Source: UBA1426 sp050953365 (GTDB lineage Bacteria > Bacillota > Clostridia > Peptostreptococcales > Anaerovoracaceae). Taken from it: DNA of 64,000 bases. A program made the position numbers and the translations under genes. Positions 49,733-59,077 of this stretch are shown piece by piece. Positions within the stretch are counted from its first letter, which is position 1, and the number at the start of each line of letters is the position of its first letter. The stretch lies in NCBI GenBank assembly GCA_050953365.1, contig JBMNMN010000002.1, positions 558,001 to 622,000 of the forward strand, written 5' to 3'. The notes beneath the pieces were generated by a model. It saw only the letters and a program-made list of their open reading frames with translations, ran no database searches and had not been told where the DNA came from.

Positions 49733-51577
49733 ATGACTGTTAAAAATATTGCTCTGGTCGGCAACCCCAACGTGGGTAAAAGTACAGTGTTTAACGGCCT
49801 CACAGGGCTTTCGCAACATACGGGCAACTGGCCCGGCAAAACCGTTTCACTGGCCTCCGGGACATATGTCCACAGAGGCCAGACCTTCTCTCTCATAGAC
49901 TTGCCAGGTATCTACTCTCTGATGGCAAGCTCTCCCGAGGAGGAGGTAACCATTGAATACTTGAATCATCAAAATCCGGATGCCGTCGTCATTGTGGCGG
50001 ATGCAACCTGTATGGAACGAAATCTGAACCTGGCTTTGCAAGTAGCAGAAACCTTTGACAATGTGGTTCTATGTGTCAATCTGTTGGACGAAGCGGGGAA
50101 AAAAGGCATCAAAGTTGATTTGGATTCACTGGCTCGCCGTATGAACATTCCTGTAGTCGGCGTGGTGGCCAGATCAAAGAAAAACTTGGATAAACTGAAG
50201 GATCAGATTTTGACCTCTGCCCAAAACCCTGTGAACTTCTCTCCTATTACGGAGGATTTTTCCGAAGAAAGAATTCGGGATTTCGTAAATCGTGCCGGAG
50301 AACTCTATAAAACATGCGTGCGTCTGGAGCGAAAGGATTACAATGCGTCTGACCGGACACTGGATAGCATCGTCACGTCAAAAGCATTTGGATATCCCAT
50401 TATGCTTCTTTTGTTGGCGCTTGTTTTTTGGATCACGCTGCAAGGCGCAAACTATATATCTGAATTTCTTCATTATTTTTTATTTGGAATGCAGAATCGT
50501 CTGCATATTTTGTTAACCGGCTTAAATACGCCGGCTCTATTAATTGATCTTGTGGTTTTCGGAATCTATCAAACGGTAGCTTGGGTAGTTTCCGTCATGT
50601 TGCCCCCCATGGCCATCTTCTTTCCGCTGTTTACCCTACTGGAAGATTCGGGCTACCTGCCCAGAGTAGCATTTAATATGGACCGTTGCTTCCGCCGGGT
50701 CGGCGCCCACGGAAAGCAGGTATTAACCATGTGCATGGGGTTTGGGTGTAATGCCTGCGCAGTGATGAACTGCCGGATCATCGACTCTCCCAGAGAGCGA
50801 TTGATAGCCATTCTGACTAACAACTTCGTACCATGTAACGGTCGATTCCCTACGCTCATCGCCCTAATCAGCATGTTTTTTGTGAGTCAAACCATGGGTC
50901 CGCAAAAGGATGCGCTTGCGGTCGGCCTGCTTCTAGGCATCATTTTGTTGGGCGTATTCTTTACGCTCCTGCTCTCAAAAATATTGTCTTCGACCATATT
51001 AAAAGGACTCTCCTCCTCCTTTGCATTGGAACTCCCTCCCTATCGCCGCCCGCAGGTAGGTAAAGTGATTGTTCGCTCATTGTTGGACAGAACCATTTTT
51101 GTCTTGGGAAGAGCTGTGGTAGTCGCAGCGCCCGCAGGAATAATAATATGGTTTCTTGCCAACACACATACAGGCGATTCAACTCTCCTGCATACATTTA
51201 CCGGCGCTCTTGACCCCTTTGCCAGGCTCTTTGGCCTCGACGGCGTCATCCTGATGGCTTTCATATTGGGATTTCCGGCCAATGAGATTGTAGTTCCTAT
51301 CATTATAATGACTTATATGGCTGCCGGAAGCATAACAGAGCTGGATACGTTCCAATTAAAAGCATTGTTATTAGATAATGGCTGGAACACGACTACGGCA
51401 CTTTGCACACTGCTTTTCTGCTTACTGCATTTTCCCTGCGGCACCACATGTCTGACCATAAGAAAAGAGACGGCAAGCTGGAAATGGACCGCTGCCGCCT
51501 TTGCAATACCCACCTTATGCGGGCTAATAGTCTGTTTTCTCGTTGCCCAAACCATGCATTTATTCTGTCCTCTTTAG
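49733..51577 (+). CDS. feoB: Ferrous iron transporter FeoB
   Basis: Membrane Fe(II) transporter with an N-terminal G domain; 614 residues. The G domain has GNPNVGKST (P loop) at residues 10-18 and LIDLPGIYSL. The membrane part has the Gate motifs SGYLPRVAFNMDR and MGFGCNACAVMNCRI, with Cys residues expected in the iron path, and ILGFPANEIVVP. The ATG at 49733 has CGGAG seven bases upstream; an in-frame start at 49715 lacks a ribosome site. Its stop codon abuts the stop of the convergent YyaL-type gene. Confidence 0.96.
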   Translation: MTVKNIALVGNPNVGKSTVFNGLTGLSQHTGNWPGKTVSLASGTYVHRGQTFSLIDLPGIYSLMASSPEEEVTIEYLNHQNPDAVVIVADATCMERNLNLALQVAETFDNVVLCVNLLDEAGKKGIKVDLDSLARRMNIPVVGVVARSKKNLDKLKDQILTSAQNPVNFSPITEDFSEERIRDFVNRAGELYKTCVRLERKDYNASDRTLDSIVTSKAFGYPIMLLLLALVFWITLQGANYISEFLHYFLFGMQNRLHILLTGLNTPALLIDLVVFGIYQTVAWVVSVMLPPMAIFFPLFTLLEDSGYLPRVAFNMDRCFRRVGAHGKQVLTMCMGFGCNACAVMNCRIIDSPRERLIAILTNNFVPCNGRFPTLIALISMFFVSQTMGPQKDALAVGLLLGIILLGVFFTLLLSKILSSTILKGLSSSFALELPPYRRPQVGKVIVRSLLDRTIFVLGRAVVVAAPAGIIIWFLANTHTGDSTLLHTFTGALDPFARLFGLDGVILMAFILGFPANEIVVPIIIMTYMAAGSITELDTFQLKALLLDNGWNTTTALCTLLFCLLHFPCGTTCLTIRKETASWKWTAAAFAIPTLCGLIVCFLVAQTMHLFCPL

Positions 51578-53377
51578 CTACTTTCCCTCCAAATAGCGAC
51601 ACAGAACAAATAATGTTAAGCAATGGCCTGCCGGATAACGGTTTGCGCTGTGAACCAGAAAACGAAGCTGGTTTTCTGTTTTCTCCATAAGCTCGGAGCT
51701 GTCCATTTTGCGCGCCAGTCGCAGCAGATTCCATGCCGCAACGCTGTTGCCCGAAGGAATTGCGCCGTCATAGGTCTCCTTCGGACGCCAAATGAGTTTT
51801 TCGCTGTTGGAAGAGGTGAAGAAAAAACCTCCCCCCTCCTCATCTGCAAAGTCATCTATCATTCTGTTGTTATAATCTAAAGCCTTTTGAAGATAAGAGA
51901 CCTTTCTTGTAATCTCATAAAGTTCAAGCAGCCCCCACACATAATAAGCATAGTCATCCAAATAGCCGTTTCCTGCAGCCTCTTCATTTCGGTATCGCAC
52001 CCGAAGCCTGCCGTCCTTTTTCGTCATATTCGCATCTATGAAGCCGGCAGCTTTTTCTGCAGCGCTTAAGTACTTTCGCTCATTAAATACTCTTGCGGCA
52101 AAAGCCAGGGAAGCGATCATCATTCCATTCCAAGACACAAGGATTTTGTCATCTTTATGGAGATTCATCCTGTCCAAGCGATAGTCAAGCAGGATCTCTC
52201 GCTGCCAGGCAAACATTTTGCCCGCCTCCCTGTATTTTTGATTTCGTAGAAGGTTAGGTATGTTTAGCCCTTCAAAATTTCCCCATTGGGTAATATCGTA
52301 ACTGTCGCAGAAACTTTCGCCTTTTTCCTCCTTCAGTTGGTCTAAAACCTCCTGCCTTGTAAAGAGATAATACTTCCCCTCTTCTCCGTCGCTGTCCGCA
52401 TCCTGAGCACAATAAAAGCCGCCTTCAGGAGACGTCATTTCACGAAGTACATAATCGAAGATACTTTCCGCCACTTCCCGATAGAATGCATCTTCAGTCA
52501 GTCGGTAGGCTTCCGTATATACATAGGAAAGCAGCGCATTGTCATAGAGCATCTTCTCAAAATGAGGGACTAACCAATAAGGGTCTGTAGAATATCGGCA
52601 GAAACCGTTGCCGATGTGGTCGAAAATACCTCCCCGATACATCTGTTCCAGCGTAAATTCAGCCATTTCCAAAGAGGAGTTATCGATTTTTGCCTCGTGA
52701 GCCGCAAGTAAAAATAACAGATTTTGCGGGGTAGGAAATTTGGGACTCCTTCCGAATCCACCGTTCCTTTCATCAAACGCATTCCGCAATTGGTTGATTC
52801 CATCGTAAATCGGTTGGTCTGTCAACGGCAGCTCGGCCACGGATAATGCATCGAAATCATTTCCTTCATTAAGTCGCCGAGTCATCTGCCTGCCTGCGTT
52901 AATTAGCTCTTCCCGGCTTTCTTTCCATGACTTGGCGGTAGCGGTCAGAATGCTTAAAAGCCCCGCCATGCCATTCCGGCTTTCTTTCGGAAAGTAGGTC
53001 CCCGCAAAAAAGGGATCTCCTTCCGGAGTCAGTAGTAGTGTCGTTGGCCAACCGCCCTGTCCGGTATACAATTGGCATGCTGCCATATAAACCATATCCA
53101 GGTCAGGTCTTTCCTCCTTGTCCACCTTTATCGCCACGAAATCTTTGTTTAACGCGGCAGCAACTTCTTCGTCTTCGAAAGATTCCGTTTCCATAACGTG
53201 ACACCAGTGGCAGGTAGAATACCCTATCGATAAGAAAACGGGCTTATCTTCGCTCCTGGCTTTCTCAAAGGCCTCATCCCCCCAAGGGTACCAGTCCACA
53301 GGGTTGTATGCATGTTGCAGAAGGTAAGGAGATTTCTCACGTATCAATCGGTTTGGAGCTCTATTCGAATTCGTCAT
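51578..53377 (-). CDS. YyaL-type thioredoxin-domain protein (DUF255/SSP411 family)
   Basis: Protein of 599 residues. An N-terminal thioredoxin-like domain carries GYSTCHWCHVMETESF with the CxxC at residues 56-59 and VDKEERPDLD. A long C-terminal part with GGIFDHIGNGFCRYSTDPYW and EGKYYLFTRQEV fits an alpha/alpha barrel of the glycosidase type. The family, including human SPATA20, has no firmly established reaction. The ATG at 53377 has AAGGGA upstream. It is convergent with feoB without any gap. Confidence 0.92.
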   Translation of the reverse strand: MTNSNRAPNRLIREKSPYLLQHAYNPVDWYPWGDEAFEKARSEDKPVFLSIGYSTCHWCHVMETESFEDEEVAAALNKDFVAIKVDKEERPDLDMVYMAACQLYTGQGGWPTTLLLTPEGDPFFAGTYFPKESRNGMAGLLSILTATAKSWKESREELINAGRQMTRRLNEGNDFDALSVAELPLTDQPIYDGINQLRNAFDERNGGFGRSPKFPTPQNLLFLLAAHEAKIDNSSLEMAEFTLEQMYRGGIFDHIGNGFCRYSTDPYWLVPHFEKMLYDNALLSYVYTEAYRLTEDAFYREVAESIFDYVLREMTSPEGGFYCAQDADSDGEEGKYYLFTRQEVLDQLKEEKGESFCDSYDITQWGNFEGLNIPNLLRNQKYREAGKMFAWQREILLDYRLDRMNLHKDDKILVSWNGMMIASLAFAARVFNERKYLSAAEKAAGFIDANMTKKDGRLRVRYRNEEAAGNGYLDDYAYYVWGLLELYEITRKVSYLQKALDYNNRMIDDFADEEGGGFFFTSSNSEKLIWRPKETYDGAIPSGNSVAAWNLLRLARKMDSSELMEKTENQLRFLVHSANRYPAGHCLTLFVLCRYLEGK

Positions 53378-53455
53378 ACTGTCAATTCCCTTCATTCTTT
53401 TTATGTAGTACTAGTATACCCAAAAAAATAAAGGATAATTTGCTTCCTTATCCTG

Positions 53456-54151
53456 CTATTCGAGCTCCCGCAGCACATGCAATATCTCTCGTTTTGTGGC
53501 GCTGATCTCTTCCACACTTTTAATAACTTTGGCAGGAACGCCGGCAACCATAGTTCCTGCAGGCACATCGGAAATTACGATTGCTCCCGCAGCGACAACG
53601 GCTCCCTTTCCCACTCGCGTACCCTCCAAAATTACCGCATTGGCGCCCACAAGCACATCGTCTTCAATTACGACGGGGTCCTGGCTCAAAGGTTCCAAAA
53701 CACCTGCCAGAACCGCCCCTGCGCCGATGTGGCAGTTTTCTCCCACGGTGGCTCTCGCTCCCAAAACCGCATTCATATCGATCATTGTGTTTCTGCCTAT
53801 AGATGCGCCGATATTGATGACGGCTCCCATCATTATAACCGCGTGATCCCCTATGGTTACCGGGCTGCGTATAATAGCCCCCGGCTCCACTCTGGCGTTG
53901 AGTTGTCGTATGTCCGCCAACGGGAGAATTGAGTTGCGCCTGTCGCATTCCACAACATAATCTATGATGTGCTCTTCATGCTGCATAAGTATCGGCTCAA
54001 TATCGGACCAATCACCGAAAATAATCCGATCTCCGCAGCCAAAAGAGCGGCAATTCTCAAAAACGATAGGTTGCCGTTCCTTTAAGTACACTTTTACAGG
54101 TGTTGTTTTTTTCGCATTGCGAATGATCCGGATAATATCCCTCGTATCCAT
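53456..54151 (-). CDS. dapH: Tetrahydrodipicolinate N-acetyltransferase DapH
   Basis: Acetylates 2,3,4,5-tetrahydrodipicolinate in the acetylase branch of lysine and diaminopimelate synthesis; about 231 residues. The N-terminal alpha region is followed by left-handed beta-helix hexapeptide repeats (about residues 85-205), including VEPGAIIRSPVTIGDHAVIM, MGAVINIGASIGRNTMIDMN and a C-terminal VPAKVIKSVEEIS. The ATG at 54151 (MDTRDIIRIIRNAKKTTPVK) has the usual DapH start, although its ribosome site GGTGGG is weak. No other dap genes are nearby. Confidence 0.93.
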   Translation of the reverse strand: MDTRDIIRIIRNAKKTTPVKVYLKERQPIVFENCRSFGCGDRIIFGDWSDIEPILMQHEEHIIDYVVECDRRNSILPLADIRQLNARVEPGAIIRSPVTIGDHAVIMMGAVINIGASIGRNTMIDMNAVLGARATVGENCHIGAGAVLAGVLEPLSQDPVVIEDDVLVGANAVILEGTRVGKGAVVAAGAIVISDVPAGTMVAGVPAKVIKSVEEISATKREILHVLRELE

Positions 54152-54255
54152 GACCCACCGATTCAATACTGCTTGCAAGCCTGTGATTACAGATCAGATA
54201 AATCTATCATATATTTTTATGCAGTATGTGGGCAGCTTATACGTGGCGCAAAAAC

Positions 54256-55458
54256 TTAGTCGCTTTCATTGATCAAATGGTCGTCCATGAGTTTGAGCAA
54301 ATGAAAGTAATCAATGGGCTTTTTAACATATTCATTAATTCCGGAACGGATTGCGTTGGCTTCGTCTTCCTCATTGTCGCTGGCCGTCATTGCGACGATT
54401 GCCACCCTGCGGGCATCCGGATGATCGGACTTGCGAATTTCGGCAGCCGTTTCAGGACCGTTCATGACAGGCATATGAACGTCAATGAGTATCATATCGA
54501 TAGAACCGGGCGCAGAATTGCGGAAGAGTTCCAATGCCTTTTCTCCGTTTTCTGCAGTCAGGATTTCGATTCCCGAGGGAGCAAGCATAGTTGTCGTAAT
54601 CTCAAGCATGTCTTGATTATCCTCTGCTATGAGAACACATTTACCTCTAAAATCGTAATCCTTTAAAGTAAACAAATTATTATCCGCAGCTTTGTTAGGA
54701 GCATTAGGAGTCGAGTTATTCGAAACCGCTTGCTGATCTTTGGATATTTCCAAAGGGATGCGCACTGTGAAGGTAGTTCCCACATTTGGCTTGCTTTCCG
54801 CCCGTATTTCACTATTCATTAAATCCACTAGTTTCTTCGTGATATACAGCCCCAACCCGGTGGATTCAGCGCTGACTTCATTATTGATCGAAGCATGCGA
54901 ATAAGGCTCAAACATGGTTTTCATAAATTCCTCACTCATGCCTATACCCGTATCTCTGACCCGCATTTCCAGAATCAAAGCGCTATCCGATATTGGATGC
55001 TGAATGAACTCCAGAGTAATCCTGCCGCCCACGGCAGTGTACTTGATTGAATTCGTCAGCAGATTGGTGAGTATCTGCTTTATACGCAAGGAGTCGCCGA
55101 TTAAACTATCCTGGTAAATGTTTGTAAGCTTTATCTCAAAGGTTTGATGTTTTTTTTGAAACGAAGGAGAAAGAAGTTTTTTTAGAAAATGAACAGTTTT
55201 TTCAAAGCTAAAGGTATTTTGATGAATAGTCATTTTGCCGTTAATAATTTTAGAATAATCCAATATATCGTTTATCAAGGCCAGCAAATAGCTTGATGCG
55301 GTCTCGATTCTGTCAAGCCGATCCTTAACCTTCTCCCGGTCATCCAACTCTGCCCATGTAAGAGAAGCCATTCCCATAATAGTGGTTAAAGGAGTTTTTA
55401 TATCATGGCATAAGTAATAAAACTCTTGCATTCTACTATCTTGAGGTGCAGATTTCAT
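54256..55458 (-). CDS. Soluble hybrid histidine kinase (HisKA-HATPase-REC)
   Basis: Signal kinase of 400 residues without membrane segments. The H box LCHDIKTPLTTIMGM (phospho-accepting His near residue 18) starts almost at the N-terminus, so no sensor domain is encoded. The ATPase domain has the N box QILTNLLTNSIKYTA, G1 RDTGIGM and G2 STGLGLYITKKLV. A linker rich in Asn and Ser leads to a receiver domain (about 270-395), with acidic residues in LIAEDNQDM, the phosphorylated Asp in ILIDVHMPVMNG and Lys in VKKPIDYF. The partner is unknown. IS30 copy 2 lies 190 bases upstream of its start. Confidence 0.92.
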   Translation of the reverse strand: MKSAPQDSRMQEFYYLCHDIKTPLTTIMGMASLTWAELDDREKVKDRLDRIETASSYLLALINDILDYSKIINGKMTIHQNTFSFEKTVHFLKKLLSPSFQKKHQTFEIKLTNIYQDSLIGDSLRIKQILTNLLTNSIKYTAVGGRITLEFIQHPISDSALILEMRVRDTGIGMSEEFMKTMFEPYSHASINNEVSAESTGLGLYITKKLVDLMNSEIRAESKPNVGTTFTVRIPLEISKDQQAVSNNSTPNAPNKAADNNLFTLKDYDFRGKCVLIAEDNQDMLEITTTMLAPSGIEILTAENGEKALELFRNSAPGSIDMILIDVHMPVMNGPETAAEIRKSDHPDARRVAIVAMTASDNEEDEANAIRSGINEYVKKPIDYFHLLKLMDDHLINESD

Positions 55459-55646
55459 TTACTTGTCCTCCCGCCATTATTAACAAGTACGTCCAGAGTA
55501 GCACATCAAGCCATCGAATCTTGTCAAAATGTAGTTTTTAGTATAATAAACCGATATTTTTTAAATTATTTTTAAAAATCAAATACTTTTAGATAAGCAG
55601 GTATGTCGGGAAATAATATTATCACTTTTTTTCAGTAAATGTAAAT

Positions 55647-56843
55647 GGCGAATTGTAAAATGAAGTTGAACTAATAAGGAATCCATAGTGACGATTTCTG
55701 TTGTAAAATAGTTTTACCACAAAACATACACAGAAAGGCGAATCACTATGGATCACTCACAGTTTACACCTAATCCGCGAAAGAATAAACATCTATCTTT
55801 TAAAGAGCGGGTAAAAATCGAGTTATTGGCTGGTGAAGGCAAAACTGCTTATGCCATCGCAAAGCTGCTAAATCGTCCCATAAACACCATTACAAACGAA
55901 CTTAGGCGTGGCACAGTGGAACAGATAAAGCAGGGCAAATTTGTAAAAATCTACTATGCTGATGCCGGTCAGGCTAAATATGAGGCAAATCGCCGCAACA
56001 CTGGTCGCAGGTACGAGCTGCTACAGTGCAGTGAGTTCGTAGGCTATATTGAGAAGATGATGTTAGAGGAAGATTGGTCCGTGGACTCTGCCGTGGGTAG
56101 GGCCGCAGCAACTGGTAAATTTGATAAGATGCTTTGCACCAAGACCATCTATAACTACATCGACTTGGGGCTCCTAAAGGTTAAGAATACTGACCTGCCA
56201 CTAAAACTGAGGCGCAGCCCTAAAGGGGTTCGTATCAGGGCAAACAAGCGAAACCTCGGTGACAGTATTGAAAGCCGTCCTTCCCATGTGGAGGAACGAG
56301 AAGAATTCGGCCACTGGGAGATCGATACAGTCATCGGTTCAAAATCCAAGGAGGACGAAAGCTTGTTGACTATCGTCGAACGGAAGACCAGAAACGCACT
56401 GATTCGTAAAATTTCAGCAAGAACAGCAGAAGCAGTAATGAAGGAAATTGATACGATCAAGGAGGAATTTGGCAGTCAGTTCCATGAAGCTTTCAAGACT
56501 ATCACTTCCGACAACGGATCTGAGTTCGCCTCCCTGTCCAGACTGAAAGAACAGAATGTAGGAGTATACTTTACCCACCCCTTCTCCTCATTTGAACGAG
56601 GCACCAATGAAAACCATAATGGCATGATACGACGCTTCATCCCGAAAGGGAAGAAGATTTCCGATTACAGCTTAGAGGCCATCGAGCGAATAGAGGAATG
56701 GATGAATGGCCTCCCTAGAAAGATCCTAGGCTACAAAACCCCGGAGGAGCTCTTCGAAGAGGAACTCGATTTAATCTATGCTCTTTAACAACAGAGATTG
56801 GTCAAGGTACGGAGAATAGTTCAACTTGTTATTGCAATTCAGG
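55647..56843 (+). mobile_element. IS30-family insertion sequence, copy 2
   Basis: Element of 1,197 bp, identical in length to copy 1. It is flanked by the 13-bp direct repeat AGTAAATGTAAAT (55634-55646 and 56844-56856). The ends are the same inverted repeats as copy 1. It is inserted between the hybrid kinase and the MazG-like gene and breaks no recognisable gene. The leader of about 100 bases before the transposase is the same as in copy 1. Confidence 0.92.
55748..56788 (+). CDS. IS30-family transposase (copy 2)
   Basis: Transposase of 346 residues with intact HTH and DDE motifs: EFGHWEIDTVIG, TSDNGSEFAS and FERGTNENHNGMIRRF. The first 135 or so residues are nearly the same as copy 1. The following region differs at many positions (for example EAFKTITSDNGSEF against KVFKSLTADNGSEF), and the last 20 residues are again close. 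Confidence 0.95.
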   Translation: MDHSQFTPNPRKNKHLSFKERVKIELLAGEGKTAYAIAKLLNRPINTITNELRRGTVEQIKQGKFVKIYYADAGQAKYEANRRNTGRRYELLQCSEFVGYIEKMMLEEDWSVDSAVGRAAATGKFDKMLCTKTIYNYIDLGLLKVKNTDLPLKLRRSPKGVRIRANKRNLGDSIESRPSHVEEREEFGHWEIDTVIGSKSKEDESLLTIVERKTRNALIRKISARTAEAVMKEIDTIKEEFGSQFHEAFKTITSDNGSEFASLSRLKEQNVGVYFTHPFSSFERGTNENHNGMIRRFIPKGKKISDYSLEAIERIEEWMNGLPRKILGYKTPEELFEEELDLIYAL

Positions 56844-56854
56844 AGTAAATGTAA

Positions 56855-56891
56855 ATAGAAAAGCTGAAGATCTTCGCCAGCTCTCCAGCTT
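56855..56891 (-). terminator. Possible terminator after the MazG-like gene
   Basis: AAGCTG (56861-56866) and CAGCTT (56886-56891) form a short stem. On the minus strand TTTTCTATTT follows. It is about 70 bases past the MazG-like stop codon and just outside the IS30 duplication. Confidence 0.4.
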
Positions 56892-56959
56892 GCAAGTATC
56901 GGAATTTCTTTTGTTTATTGTTCTTCAATCCCTTTAAGGAACGACAAAATTGATCATTA

Positions 56960-57277
56960 TTAGGCTTCCTCTACATCTATCAACAATATTCGTTCCTTAA
57001 AAGACCCTCTGGCCTCACGTTTTATCAGTCTGATGTAATCAATGTGCATGGGTTCGTATCCCTTTAGTTTCACCAAACAATCCAATGCTTCATACACGTC
57101 GGCTATTTCTTCTTCTTCTCCGCTTGCGCGAAATTCCTCTATTTCTTCTATTATTTTGTCAATGAGCGCATTGAAATACTCACCCTCGTTCAGAACACGA
57201 GAAGTCTGCTTTCTCCCGCTTTCTTCGATCAACTGCGGGATCTTGTCGCGCACCAGCTTATTATATGGTATTTTCAT
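56960..57277 (-). CDS. MazG-like nucleotide pyrophosphohydrolase-type protein
   Basis: All-alpha NTP-pyrophosphatase-like protein of 105 residues. MKIPYNKLVRDKIPQLIEES is a frequent start of this phage- and chromosome-encoded group. The metal-binding EEIEE near residue 50 and EEEIADVYEALDCLV near residue 67 supply the acidic residues of the MazG fold. The natural substrate is unknown. The ATG at 57277 has a full AGGAGGTG six bases upstream. It follows the bactofilin gene by 48 bases. Confidence 0.85.
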   Translation of the reverse strand: MKIPYNKLVRDKIPQLIEESGRKQTSRVLNEGEYFNALIDKIIEEIEEFRASGEEEEIADVYEALDCLVKLKGYEPMHIDYIRLIKREARGSFKERILLIDVEEA

Positions 57278-57325
57278 AAATTTCACCTCCTTTTGCAAGG
57301 ACACAGGTCTGCACAGGGGATGAAA

Positions 57326-57967
57326 TTACAGTTCTATATCTTCGAGTTCAGTAAGTTCTATATGAGGCACCTGGCTCGTATTTATCTGCAGCGAACCGAT
57401 AATTTGTGCTCCTTCACTCATAGATATGCTTCCGGCGGTCACATCACCGATGAGTACGGCATCCTTTTGGAAGCAGGCTGAGTCCTCCAAAACCAACGAT
57501 CCTTTAACCTTACCATCAATTGTAACGCTCTTCGCCCTTATGTCTCCTACTACGGTTGATTCCTTATCTAGGTTGATTACTCCTGATGTGGAAATATTCC
57601 CCTGTACAGCTGCAGATATTAATATTACGTCCTTTGTGCAATCAAGATCACCCAGCAGCTTACCGGTTATCGTCACATTGCCGTCGGCTTTGATGTTGCC
57701 TTTCATTGCCCCACGAAGTTCAAGATCCCCCTGAACCTTTGCAACCCCATTAACCGTCATGCCATCCGATATAACGCTTACCGGATACACTTTCACATCC
57801 TTATGCATTGTATATGTCTGCTCAAAATCCTGCGCAGGTTCTAACTCCGCGTCAGTCAATGCAGCCTCTTTTTGATCCTCCTTCTCGGCGTCAGGGTCCA
57901 TGCCAACTACGCCCAGTATTTCCTTCCATGCATGTTTTGCATTTTCTCTTATACTTCTTGTACTCAT
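57326..57967 (-). CDS. Bactofilin (DUF583)
   Basis: Polymer-forming cytoskeletal protein of 213 residues. The central beta-helix (about residues 65-190) is a run of short strands with alternating hydrophobic residues and Gly turns, such as VNGVAKVQGDLELRGAMKGN and ITGKLLGDLDCTKDVILIS. It is flanked by a charged N-terminal region and an acidic tail. Bactofilins assemble into filaments at the membrane and often work with cell-wall enzymes; here a polysaccharide deacetylase gene lies 35 bases upstream in the same direction. Confidence 0.9.
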   Translation of the reverse strand: MSTRSIRENAKHAWKEILGVVGMDPDAEKEDQKEAALTDAELEPAQDFEQTYTMHKDVKVYPVSVISDGMTVNGVAKVQGDLELRGAMKGNIKADGNVTITGKLLGDLDCTKDVILISAAVQGNISTSGVINLDKESTVVGDIRAKSVTIDGKVKGSLVLEDSACFQKDAVLIGDVTAGSISMSEGAQIIGSLQINTSQVPHIELTELEDIEL

Positions 57968-58002
57968 AGTTTTTTCCTCCGGATTGATTAAATACCTCTA
58001 TT

Positions 58003-58938
58003 TCAATCGCTATATCCGAATATAATCGGCGCGACATTACGGGTCAAAACATCAAACTGATAACCGCATTCTGTCAGCTCATCGATAATTTCAGGAAGAG
58101 CCTTAAGCGTGCTTACTTTTTCAGCGCTGTCATGCATCAAAACAACGTTTCTTGTATTCGTCTTGGATGGATACACTACATTATCATAGACCTGCTGCTT
58201 TGTAACATTTCCGCCTGCATCCTGAGAAGAGATATTCCAATCGTAATATACGAAACCCCGGCGAGCCATTTCCGCAATAAGCTCCTTATAAATAGTGCTG
58301 TTATAACCGTTTATGCTCCCCCCAGGGAAACGGAATATCTCCGGTTTTACATTAGTAATATCGTAAATCTTGCTATATGTCTTATAAAAATCGTCAAGAA
58401 AAGCTTCAACGGATGCGTAAATACGACTGTACACGTGGCTATAAGTATGGATGCCCACCGCATGTCCCTCTCGCACGATTCTTTTAAGAGTCTCCTTCCC
58501 CTGAGCCGTTTCCAAATTCTTTCCCATGACAAAAAAGGTGGCCTTAACTTGTTTTTCTTTCAAGACGTCTAAAACATCTTCGGTTAACTTGGAAGGCCCG
58601 TCATCAAAAGTCAGGTACACCATATTGGCAGCTCTGGTCTGTTTGGGAATATCTCCCACATAGAGATCGGGGTAGAGATTTTGATAATCGAGATCAAAAT
58701 TAGGCGTAACGTTATTCTCATCCGTTACGCTGGAAACATGCTGCCAGGAAGACTCGGTCTCCATTTGTTGCGCATACAATAGACTGGCAAAGTTGCTTGA
58801 TTTTAATGTCTTTAATTCTTTAGCCAATTGGGTATTTTCATACTTAAAATAAACAGCTAGGCTTATTGATCCAATCAAAACAAGCATAAACGCCGCTATA
58901 AACAGGTGCTTGAAAAAACGCACACTGCCCCAATACAT
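58003..58938 (-). CDS. Polysaccharide deacetylase (NodB domain), membrane-anchored
   Basis: Exported zinc-dependent deacetylase of 311 residues, likely acting on peptidoglycan. One N-terminal transmembrane segment (about residues 11-30) is followed by a linker and a NodB domain. Canonical motifs are present: YLTFDDGPSKLTED (catalytic Asp), GIHTYSHVYS (zinc histidines), FRFPGGSINGY and VVLMHDSAEK. Unlike the YlxY-like protein at 34147, the active site looks complete. Bactofilin and MazG-like genes follow it. Confidence 0.92.
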   Translation of the reverse strand: MYWGSVRFFKHLFIAAFMLVLIGSISLAVYFKYENTQLAKELKTLKSSNFASLLYAQQMETESSWQHVSSVTDENNVTPNFDLDYQNLYPDLYVGDIPKQTRAANMVYLTFDDGPSKLTEDVLDVLKEKQVKATFFVMGKNLETAQGKETLKRIVREGHAVGIHTYSHVYSRIYASVEAFLDDFYKTYSKIYDITNVKPEIFRFPGGSINGYNSTIYKELIAEMARRGFVYYDWNISSQDAGGNVTKQQVYDNVVYPSKTNTRNVVLMHDSAEKVSTLKALPEIIDELTECGYQFDVLTRNVAPIIFGYSD

Positions 58939-59077
58939 TGTATACCCTCCTGTATATAAAGAATAATTTTAGAAAGAGCATATGTGTCTGGCAATTTATA
59001 AATGCTCGCGAGTTTTTCTAAACATTCAGTTAGATAACTTTATTATACATTTTTCGACAGATAAATCAATACAAATT

